NCBI GenBank assembly: GCA_030279155.1 | Contig: CM059045.1 | Location: forward strand, 20,948,477-21,012,476 | DNA length: 64,000 nucleotides | Source of the DNA: Forsythia viridissima | Lineage: Eukaryota > Streptophyta > Magnoliopsida > Lamiales > Oleaceae | Reading direction: 5' to 3' | Part shown: in pieces, positions 9,742 through 18,379 of the stretch | Position numbering within the stretch: position 1 is the first letter of the stretch | How the letters are laid out: every line of letters starts with the position of its first letter | Notes under the pieces: generated by a model | Databases searched by the model: none | Told to the model about the DNA's origin: nothing | What the model saw: the letters and a program-made list of their open reading frames with translations, nothing else | Position numbers and translations under genes: made by a program

Positions 9742-11079
9742 ATGTCCAGACCTCCTTTGAGACCAGGAATCCCGCCAGGGAATTCCTTTGTATCTTCTGC
9801 TTTACTTCAGACTTCATCTAGTCAGAACAGACAATTTTATCAAGACCGTTTAAGGTTCGGTAACCAAGAACTTTTATGTTTTCCAAATAGCAACATTTCA
9901 TTTAAAGTTTTACCTCACATTTCAATTTCAAAAGAAGAAAGATGTATTCTAGATAATTTGTGGATTTCATATAATAAGAATCCAAAAGATCAGAAGTATT
10001 TTTTAGCTTCTTTAAATGCACTTTCAGAATACTTTAATCAAGGTAAAAAATTTAAATTTTATGTTGTAGTCAAAGGTAAAAAACCAGGAATTTTTCATTC
10101 ATGGTTAGAAGTTTTAGACTGCATTAAAGATTTCAAAGACCCTCTTTATAAAGGTTTTTCTAATTATCAAGAAGCATTAGATTCAGCTAGGCAATTGATA
10201 GGATTAAATTTTTATATTTCTCCTTCGCTTAAGAATTTTGAAGATCCTCCTTTAGATTTCTCCCCTAGCAAAGACAAAAAGATTTTTTGTACACATTGTG
10301 AATGTATGCAGAACAATTTTAAGGTCATTAATGAATCTAATCAGAACTTGTTAAATGAAAGAACATCTTTACAGAAGAAGATTTCTGCTTTAGAACAACA
10401 GATTGTGAACTTAAGGATGACATATCCAAAGGGTACTATTGAGCCCAAGAAGTCAATAGCTAGTCCAGCCCAAACGGTAGCTGGTAAAGACTCATCAAAT
10501 CCGTTGATGGCTGTGGACTTGCCCAAAGTTCAACAGACTCAGGGAACTGTTGATTTCCCTACAGATTTAGCAAAGACTCCAATCTGGGATACTCTTGGCC
10601 AGCCCAGTGGCAAATTTGACATTTTTGTAGACTACTCAAAAAGCCCAGAACATTTATCCCAAATTCAGATTTCAGAAGCCCAATGTTCAAAAGCCCAAAA
10701 TACTCAGATTTCCAAAGGTAAAGAAATTCTACAAGACAGTCAAGACCCAAATGATAGTTTTATTTCTGTTGAAAGACTTCTTTCCCAAATTGAGAAATAC
10801 CAAAAGAATGAGAAAATTTTGAAAAGAAGAATAGTTACGAAAAGAAATAAAAATAAAAAAGAAGAAAAAAGTCTTGAAGAAAAGATCGAGAAAGTTTTAG
10901 AAAAAGTCATTAATAAAAATAGCAAAGAAAAAGAAATTCAATGTTCAAATCCAGAACCAGAAAAAGATGAAAATTCAGAAGACAGTAATTTCAGAGGAGA
11001 AAATGAAAGACTTGGTTGTGATAATTCAGATTCGGGAATGTCCTTTTCCCCTACAGCAGAACACAATTTGGATACATAG
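9742..11079 (+). CDS. caulimovirid transactivator/viroplasmin-like protein (445 aa)
   Basis: Residues about 103-154 carry the Cauli_VI fold pattern (F-Y-V-V-x-K-G-K-K-P-G-I-F, then W, then Y-K-G-F and a [YF]-x-E-A segment), as in RNase H1 N-terminal domains and caulimovirus P6. A heptad-rich stretch at about 200-230 suggests a coiled coil. The C-terminal third is Lys/Glu-rich with a basic patch near 350-370. In caulimoviruses the P6 family forms inclusion bodies and promotes reinitiation on polycistronic RNA. That role fits the overlapping upstream ORFs here but is inferred. No disruptions are seen. Confidence 0.8.
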   Translation: MSRPPLRPGIPPGNSFVSSALLQTSSSQNRQFYQDRLRFGNQELLCFPNSNISFKVLPHISISKEERCILDNLWISYNKNPKDQKYFLASLNALSEYFNQGKKFKFYVVVKGKKPGIFHSWLEVLDCIKDFKDPLYKGFSNYQEALDSARQLIGLNFYISPSLKNFEDPPLDFSPSKDKKIFCTHCECMQNNFKVINESNQNLLNERTSLQKKISALEQQIVNLRMTYPKGTIEPKKSIASPAQTVAGKDSSNPLMAVDLPKVQQTQGTVDFPTDLAKTPIWDTLGQPSGKFDIFVDYSKSPEHLSQIQISEAQCSKAQNTQISKGKEILQDSQDPNDSFISVERLLSQIEKYQKNEKILKRRIVTKRNKNKKEEKSLEEKIEKVLEKVINKNSKEKEIQCSNPEPEKDENSEDSNFRGENERLGCDNSDSGMSFSPTAEHNLDT

Positions 11080-12248
11080 AAAAGAATTCGTTATAGATCT
11101 TTGCTATCAGTAGTCCAGATTTTTTAAGACACCTGGCAAAAAATGACGATTCAGAATCATGTTGCAAAGAAGACCTTTCCAGATCTTGCCAAAAGACTTT
11201 GCCAGACAGCTGTTTATCTTTTGAAAAAATTGCATCCAGCTGTAAGAAGTTTGAAATTTTGAGACTCTGCCAAAATTCAAGAAAGACGTTTCCTTTTGAA
11301 GATTCCCAGACAAGCAGAAAAAGACAAAAAACAGTTACTGTTCACCTTTTGAAAAAGAAGCCAGAACTGTAGACTTTTTGAAAAAATGAAGATTTCTGCT
11401 GAAGATTTTACTTTTGAAGACAGAAACTTTTGGCCAGATGTTTCTCGGTGAAACGCGTGCCAATTTCAAACAGAAGAAAAGACAGAAAGTAGAAGACGCG
11501 TGGAAAGATTTTTTGTTTTGCTCCCTAGAATTTCTCTATATAAGGAGAAATATTTCATTTGTAAAAGCATGGTTTTTTAAGCAACACACACCCGTAACAC
11601 TGCTTTCATTTGAAAACCTTCCCCTTATACTTAGAAAAATTCTCAATCCAAAAGTGTAGAAAGCTTGTATTCAGGTATATGTTCTAGACTTTGTAATTAA
11701 GTTTAAAGTTTTTCAGTAGAATTCGGGATTTTCCGAAAGGGAAATCCTTAGTAGTAATTTCTTTTATGTATTAGCAGATCTCCAAAAAATGTTTACATTA
11801 TTGTAATTTTTTATGAAGTTATTTTTAACATTTTGTTAAAATGTTTTGTTGATATTTTGTTGTATCATTCATTTCATCCTATGCATGTTATAAAAGCATA
11901 ACTTGATTTTTAGAAGCCATACTGTTTCTAAATTAATCCTGAGTGACCCAAATGAGTAAGGATTGTAGGCCGGAGTGAGCCTTAGATGTCCTTTAGATGT
12001 TGGGGAAAGGGAATCAATTGATTTAGGAATTTATTAAGGGAGTGCCAGTGGTAACCTTAATGAAAGAAATCAGGTTCAAGTTAACATGTCTTAGGTGGTG
12101 ATATTTGTTTTTGGTATTTATATTTCCGTTTGAGAAAAAAAAAAAAAAAAAAAAAAAAAAAGGAGATTTGTTAAGAACATTTAAAAGAATTTATGAAAAG
12201 GGAAGTACCGAGTAGGATATACAAAAAATTTGAAAAACAAAAATTTTT
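11080..12248 (+). promoter_or_regulatory. viral intergenic region with pregenomic RNA promoter and leader
   Basis: A 1.17-kb non-coding stretch separates the transactivator-like ORF from the small ORF at 12249. A strong TATA box, TATATAAGG, sits at 11537-11545, in the style of the 35S promoter. Two ACGCGT boxes lie upstream at 11453-11458 and 11496-11501. The long AU-rich downstream part would form the RNA leader. A roughly 30-nt A run at 12133-12161 precedes AGGAGA, a purine tract that might prime plus-strand synthesis. I did not find the usual tRNA-Met primer site TGGTATCAGAGC here. Confidence 0.7.
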
Positions 12249-12662
12249 ATGAACCCATCAAAAACAAACGAAGCATCTTCATCAGAAGTAGAACAAAAGA
12301 TAAAATTATCTTCAGAACTTATCCAGAACTTTATTTATCTGTCAGAAACAATAGGTAGAGAGTTAGAAAGAACAAAAAAGAGCTTAGGACAAAGGTATAA
12401 GATATTAGATAGAGTTTTTAGAGAATTACCACAATTAGACTCATCTTTATTAGAAGAACAAATTATTTTACAAGATAAAGATTTAAATACTCTAGAAAGA
12501 AAAGTTTCAGAATTAGATAAAACTATAACAGAAGGAGCAATAGAACTAGACAGTCAATTTTTTAATTATTATTCAAAAATTAAAGAAATACTAGACGATT
12601 TAGACTTCCGCATTAAGCAGATTAAACAAGACTCTGCTAACCCTGCCAACTCTGCAGACTAA
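12249..12662 (+). CDS. viral small ORF (137 aa), ORF1-type coiled-coil protein
   Basis: First ORF after the viral leader, so in the circular genome it would be ORF1. The 137-residue product is Leu/Glu/Lys-rich. Residues about 70-125 have strong heptad character, so a coiled coil is likely. It shares the AGA/GAA/TTA-heavy codon use of the other viral ORFs. No family motif is recognised. Badna- and tungroviruses have an ORF1 of comparable size and position. About 50 nt after its stop the viral sequence ends in a C run and a (TA)n tract. Confidence 0.6.
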   Translation: MNPSKTNEASSSEVEQKIKLSSELIQNFIYLSETIGRELERTKKSLGQRYKILDRVFRELPQLDSSLLEEQIILQDKDLNTLERKVSELDKTITEGAIELDSQFFNYYSKIKEILDDLDFRIKQIKQDSANPANSAD

Positions 12663-12710
12663 CCTTGAGATAGACCCTTCTACGCCAGTGGCTGAGTCTC
12701 TCTCTTCGCA

Positions 12711-12731
12711 CCCCCCCCCCCCCCCCCCCCT

Positions 12732-12787
<56 letters not shown>
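12711..12787. repeat. (C)20 run and (TA)n tract at the right border of the viral insert
   Basis: Twenty C residues at 12711-12730, then TCT, then about 27 TA units to 12787. This mirrors the TA tract at 4088-4150. The C run is unusual in such AT-rich surroundings and marks the viral-host junction. Confidence 0.9.
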
Positions 12788-12790
<3 letters not shown>

Positions 12791-13780
12791 CAAAGCTAGT
12801 GGATGTTACAATATTTTTTTTTTGTTGCAAAAATAAAATACAAATAAATAGTAAATTGACAAAATAGAAAATAAAAAATAATGACGTGGACTGAGATTTT
12901 TAATTTATTTTCATTTTTAAAAATTGTTATTTAAATAACCAATAAGGGCTTAAATTATTTTATTATTATTTAATTTTTTAATTTTTTTTAGAATTTCTTT
13001 TTTTTTAATAATTTTATAATTTTATCTTTTATTTGTTAAAATTTAAAATTTCTATGAATTAAGAATTTAGAAATTTGGTTTTAAAAATGTTTATTTTTTA
13101 GAATTTATTTTTTAAAATTTTTATTTGAATAAATTTATTTCCTTGTTTTGAATTAAAAATTAATTTTGAGTTTTGTGTTATAAATTTAATTTTTTTTTCG
13201 AAAATGCATTTTCAAAAACAACATAGTAAACAAGTTTTGGATGTTTTGTAAAACTAAATGTTGAAAACAGCTTGAAAACAATAAAGAGAACAAATCCGAT
13301 TTTGGGTAAAATTTTGAATGTAAGGTTTCAAATGGATTATTTTGGACATTTTTAAACTTAAAACATTAAGTAGAGGCCTTTTAATCAAAAACTTCGGTTG
13401 ACTAGGCTTTTTAGCCAAATTCTCCAATTATGGTTTCTTACTTAGAGTTTCATTAGTCGTGAATAAATCGTTAAAATTATCCATTTCAAATTATGCATTG
13501 TCGTACAATTGCAATACCCACGTTTGTTTTTAGTCGGAAATGTAATGTAATTTCTACTATTATAATCCACTTTCATTCGGGATGGAAACTGACTTCATTT
13601 GCATTTATGTAACGTTTGAAGCAAGATTTCCTAAACATCTTGTGCTCATCCAATAACTTACAATTCAAGTTCGTGATGACATTATCGGGTGAGAAAGTGG
13701 TAATTATGCCCCCAAAAAATCATTTGTGTGGTGGTATAAGATATTCACCAACTTGAAATAAAAAAAATAAAAAAAATTGA
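12788..13780. other. AT-rich intergenic DNA, nothing recognised
   Basis: Very AT-rich sequence with T and A runs. I see no ORF, RNA gene or clear transposon end. Confidence 0.6.
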
Positions 13781-14275
13781 CCAACAATGTGTCAAATCGA
13801 CTTACAAAATGGGATCAGAAGATCACATAAAGTGTGTCACATTGGCTTATAAATGGGTCGCAAATATTCTTACAAAAATGTCGTAGATGGTAGAAAAATA
13901 AATGACAAATGGTCCCATGCATGAGTTAAACAATAAATATATTAAAATTGGATAACTAGAAGTTTGGCGGACAAAGATCACATGAAGTGTGACGACTTAC
14001 AAATAAGTCACATAAAATTATAAACAATTGAAAGGGTCACAAAAACTGATAAATGTCAAATAAATTGTTATGGCGAATTACAGATGGGACACTCCAAACT
14101 TTTAACTTTTTAAAAAGGTTTACAAAAATTGATAAAGATCACATAAAGTGTGACGTTTATAGGTCACATAAAACTTACCAAAATGTTGCAAATACTGATA
14201 AAGATCGCATAAAATATTGAGACAACCTACAAATGGGTCACAAAAAACATTTCACTGTTTGAATAAGAGTCACAA
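13780..14275. repeat. degenerate tandem repeats (GATCACATAAAGTGTGACG type)
   Basis: Variants of GATCACATAAAGTGTG recur near 13824, 13977 and 14129, and variants of ACAAATGGGTCACA recur near 13850, 14000 and 14231. Spacing of roughly 150 bp suggests an old tandem array. No coding capacity. Confidence 0.55.
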
Positions 14276-14317
14276 AACATGCTAGTGGAGAATGTCCCAT
14301 AAGTTTAACATTGAATT

Positions 14318-15560
14318 CCAAAAAGGGCACACGAACTAATAAAGGTGATAAATTTTGAAATGAGTCAGGTGATATATGAAATAAAAATAAAATTGAAAAA
14401 ACACAAAAATTTGAATATCGAAAACACACGAAAAAAAAATAAAAAAAAAATAGCATATCTGGTCCTCCAACCTTTAAAAATGTAAGGGACGTACCCCTAT
14501 TTTTCAAAATAACACCTAACATCTACAACGTTTGAGGAAAATAGGTATGAAAGGTCCTTTATAACAAAATTATCCTCTCCTTTAAATAAACAAAAAAACA
14601 AAAGACGGGAAAAAAGAAAGAGAGGAATAAAAAATAACCATATTCACCCTCCAAAAATGAAGAACAACGAAAGGGCTTTCTTCTTCTTTCACCCCACAAA
14701 CCACCACACCCACCACCCACCACCCACCACCAAAAAGGGCACACGAACTAATATAGGGTGATACATTTTGAAAAGAGTCGAGTGATATATGAAATAAAAA
14801 TAAAATTGAAAAAACACAAAAATTTGAATATCGAAAATACACATGAAAAAATTAAAGGAAAATAGCATATCTGGTCCTCCAACCTTTAAAAATGTAAGGG
14901 ACATACCCCTATTTTTCAAAATAACACCTAACATCTACAATGTTTGAAGAAAATAAGTATGATAGGTCCTTTATAACAAAATTATCATCTCTTTTAAATA
15001 AACAAAAAAACAAAAGACAAGGAAAAATTAAGAGATGAATAAAAAATAACCAAATACACCCTCCAAAAATGAAGAATAACAAAAAGATTTTCTTCTTCTT
15101 TCACCCCACCACCTACCACACTTATCATCACCACCACTACCACCACCAAAAAGGGCACACGAACTAATATAGGTGATACATGTTGAAAAGAGTCGGGTGA
15201 TATATGAAATAAAAATAAAATTGAAAAAACACAAAAATTTGAATATCGAAAACACACATGAAAAAATCAATGAAAAATAGCATATCTGGTCCTCCAACCT
15301 TTAAAAATGTAAGGGACGTACCCCTATTTTTCAAAATAACACCTAACATCTACAACGTTTGAGGAAAATAGGTATGAAAGGTCCTTTATAACAAAATTAT
15401 CCTCTCCTTTAAATAAACAAAAGACAAGGAAAAAAAAAGAGGAATAAAAAATAACCAAATACACCCTCCAAAAATGAAGATTAACAAAAAGGCTTTCTTC
15501 TTCTTTCACCCCACCGCCCACCACACTCATCATCACCACTACCACCCCCCTAAAATCCAA
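14318..15560. repeat. three tandem copies of a ~412-bp repeat
   Basis: Units start with CCAAAAAGGGCACACGAACT at 14318, 14730 and 15146 (lengths about 412, 416 and 415). Each contains 'GCATATCTGGTCCTCCAACC' and 'TCCTTTAAATAAACAAAA', then ends in a CCACC-rich stretch just before the next unit. Copies are highly similar, so the amplification looks recent. Antisense open frames across them are compositional shadows. Confidence 0.9.
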
Positions 15561-15757
15561 CCATCGCCAACATCCAATCACCACCCATGGCCAATTACTG
15601 CCATATACAAGCATCCACGAAACGTGTTTCTTCGCAGTATCTTCAACTTCAAACATCAAACACGTTCAATATATCAATATGTACGAATATTATATACGCA
15701 GTAGATATCACAAGCACTATATATGTATGTATAAAAATGACAAAACATGAGAGGGAT

Positions 15758-17367
15758 CAGGGGCAACACTGAGGGTGTGCAGATGGTGCGACCACACAGG
15801 ATCTCAACATTATAGGGGCACCAAAAATAATTTATTATGTGCTTGTATATATTTAAAATTTTCATTAATTTTAAAAATTTAGAATTTTTTTTTTTTATAA
15901 GATTTTAAATAATTATAAACTTTCTCAAATATTTAAAATGATGCTTCAAAAAAAATTAAAATATTTTATTAGAATATTTGTAAGCTTTCTCAAATATACC
16001 ATAATACTTATCAACACGTATGGTTATTTAAAACAACGAAATGTCTTGAGAGCCTCGAAATTGATTAAAAGCAACTAATTATTAATAAGTAATAACGTTC
16101 TCATAAATGAAGAGGGAGTCGAAAAGTTTATCGGCCAGTTATCAAGAAGACTTATATGGTCTGTTTGCCAAAAAAAAATTATAAGTATCTCTGTAAAGAA
16201 AACGGGGCCAAATAGTTTTTTCAATCTCTTGAAAATATTAAAGGTTCATGTTCTTTAATGTTTAATCAATCTTTATTTTTCCTATTTATTGTATAACTGC
16301 TGAATAGTCTGAAAGAAAAGCAGGTAATTAAATCTACATATATTCTAATTTGTTCGTCCATACTTAATTTTTTTATTTTTCTCATAGTCTCCTAGATAGA
16401 TAATGACTTTTATTTAATATTATTTTATTTATATTTCCTCTATATATTTGTTTGATTGGTGGTACGTAGGTTTTTGAGGAAACAAGATAACTTTAATTAA
16501 GCCTATAAAGCTTTTGTCAGTTTAATCTTTAATCAGGTGCTATACTTCAATTTTTGCGATCTCATTTGTCCTTTATTTAATTAATTACTTTCATAACTTT
16601 CATTTTTGTCATAAAAGTTTAAAATGCATCCTGGAAAACAACAATCAAGATTTGAAAAACGAAAGGAAAAAAAAAAAGAAAAATTGAGAAGTTGATAGTC
16701 TCAAAAATGTGCTCTTGATAGATTTATTATTAAAGAAGCCAAAAATGTAGACCAAAAACTGGAAATGAAAAAAATGAAAGTGATGAAAATGAAGATGTTG
16801 AGAAAAATTTGAGACTTAATGAAAATGATAAAAATAAAGATATTGGTAGTGAATTTCTTAAGGAAAATGATATTAATGAAGATGTAGATGGTTTAATTCA
16901 TAATAAGTCCATTTCCATCAACATCAATAATCCAAGAACTTGGGATAATCTTGACATAAAATCTATAGATTTGTAAGTGACAAATGATCCTACAAAAGAT
17001 CTTTCACTAGAAAAATGTCCTAAAGATAATTTGTCCAGATGTTTCTCTTCAAATTTTTATACTCGTTATTTATCAAATGGTGAGAAACGTGATAGGCCAT
17101 GGCTGATTTATTCAAGTGATCTTGATAGAGTTTTTTTTTTTTTTTTTAAAGTTATTTTAAATAGGTTTACATAAAGGAAGACGATTAATAAATGAAGGAT
17201 TTAGTAATGTGTAAAAAAATAAACAAATATTTAAATGTCATATTTTTGCAATGAAACATTATTATTAGAATATAATTTATTTTTTCTTAATATATTTATT
17301 AGTTACAAGAAAGGGACGCCATTTTAAATTGTTGTACAAGGCATCCAAAATATTAGGACCGGCCCTG
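15758..17367 (+). mobile_element. decayed hAT-like element
   Basis: The left end CAGGGGC at 15758 and the right end GGCCCTG at 17367 form a short imperfect terminal inverted repeat, as in hAT elements. Flanks AGAGGGAT and AGGGGATC are only roughly alike, so the 8-bp duplication is doubtful. It carries a broken hAT transposase of the zinc-finger MYM/TTF type. It sits between inverted arms of the neighbouring repeat family (14318-15560 and 17390-17850) and so is probably nested. Confidence 0.55.
16624..17175 (+). pseudogene. hAT transposase fragment, TTF-type zinc finger (ZMYM1-like)
   Basis: Read across several frames and stops, this retains a basic start with S-Q-K-C-A-L-D-R-F, an acidic repeat-rich linker, and then N-G-E-K-R-D-R-P-W-L-I-Y-S-S-D-L-D-R-V-F. 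The last stretch is the hallmark of the TTF-type zinc-finger region of plant hAT transposases related to zinc finger MYM-type protein 1. It breaks off in a poly-T run near 17130-17147 where the zinc-binding Cys residues would follow. No DUF4371 or dimerisation domain remains. Confidence 0.65.
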
Positions 17368-17389
17368 AGGGGATCTCTCCTTTTTTGCC

Positions 17390-17850
17390 CTTTATGCCAT
17401 AAATAGTAGAAAATGGGAGATTTCTCCCCCGTCTTCTTTTTTTTTTTTTTTGTGCAAAAAATGGTGGTGAGGGTATTTGTAGCTGCAGGGTGGTTGTAAG
17501 TGTGGTGGTGGCAATAAATTTAGGGCAGGTGGGGAATTGGGGTGTAAGATGATTGGTGAGGTAGGTGATGGTTGGAGATGAAGGAAGAAATGGATCGCTT
17601 TGTTATTCTTTATTTTTGTGGGGTACATTTAGTTATATTTTTATTTTTATTTTTATTTTGCCTTTAATTTTTTGCTTATTTAGATACGAAGACAATTTCG
17701 TCGTAAAAGACTTACTCTAACTATTTTCTCAAACATTGAAGATTTTCAGTACTATTTTTAAAAATTGGAAATATATCTGTAACGATTTTAAAAGATAGGA
17801 AATCAAATATGCTATCTTCTCATTTCAATTAACTTTTGCCCAATACATAA
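17390..17850 (-). repeat. inverted, diverged copy of the 14318-15560 repeat unit
   Basis: The reverse complement shows the same order of blocks as the 0.41-kb units: a GCATATTTG block, a GTTTGAGAAAATAG block, an AAATAAGCAAA block, then a long CCACC-rich stretch. Together with the third unit at 15146 it makes a long inverted repeat around the hAT relic. Confidence 0.6.
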
Positions 17851-18009
17851 GGCAATAACCAGTGAATCATATACATGAAAAGATAAGAAATCTACTTTTG
17901 CACCAAATTCTCTAACGATTTCAAATTAAGAAATACACGGACATAAATCAAATAAAGAAATGCTTTTGTTCATTTTTGGTTATATAATTTACGGTTTCTA
18001 AGAATAAAT

Positions 18010-18375
18010 ATAGGGTGTGTTCGATTTTGATTAATATTAGATTTTTTAAAAAGTTGATAAAATATGTAGTTGAACAATTGTAAAAACACGTGGGTCCTAT
18101 AAAATATGTGGTTAAAATTAATTATTGACTAGGATTTCATATTTTTATCAAAATTTTAATTAAAATCAAGTGGGTCCATAGTATGAAATTTGTAGTGATT
18201 TTGGTAGATTTGTATGTGTGGATATTACACCAACTACTTATCAATATTAAAATAATTCTAATTCTAACATATTAGCTTATTTATTTAAAAAAATATTGCA
18301 TTTTTAAAAATAAATTAATTATTTTAATATTCAATTAATATCCAATTAAAATCAGATTAAATCGTAAATTACACA
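18010..18375. mobile_element. possible MITE-like AT-rich element
   Basis: The left edge GGTGTGTTCGATTTTGATTA and the right edge, read in reverse complement as CGATTTAATCTGATTTTAAT, are partly alike. A MITE is possible. No duplication was confirmed. Confidence 0.25.
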
Positions 18376-18379
18376 TTAC

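Larger units (their letters stand above)
4151..12733 (+). mobile_element. endogenous pararetrovirus (Caulimoviridae), one near-genome-length copy
   Basis: About 8.6 kb on the + strand in the order: partial small ORF, small ORF, movement-coat polyprotein, protease-RT-RNase H, transactivator-like protein, intergenic promoter region, small ORF. LTRs and integrase are absent, as expected for Caulimoviridae. The order is circularly permuted: the intergenic region and first small ORF sit at the right end. The large ORFs have no stops or frameshifts over 948, 709 and 445 codons. The polyprotein carries the double cysteine motif of badna/tungro-type viruses, yet the polymerase is on its own ORF and a Cauli_VI protein is present. 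Genus cannot be fixed by eye. It is an old genomic copy, and whether it is expressed is unknown. Confidence 0.93.

Noticed and set aside
12060..12085. GGTTCAAGTT as a possible tRNA-related primer site in the viral leader
   Set aside because: It resembles a tRNA B-box fragment by chance and is not the complement of a tRNA 3' end.
4151..12733. Interpretation as an LTR retrotransposon
   Set aside because: No LTRs, no integrase, and movement-protein and Cauli_VI domains are present.
14238..15660. Several minus-strand ORFs of 60-110 aa across the 0.41-kb repeats
   Set aside because: They come from low-complexity T- and G-rich antisense sequence, repeat with the unit, and resemble no protein.
17392..17628. 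Pro/His-rich minus-strand ORF
   Set aside because: A CCACC-rich stretch of the inverted repeat arm, not a gene.
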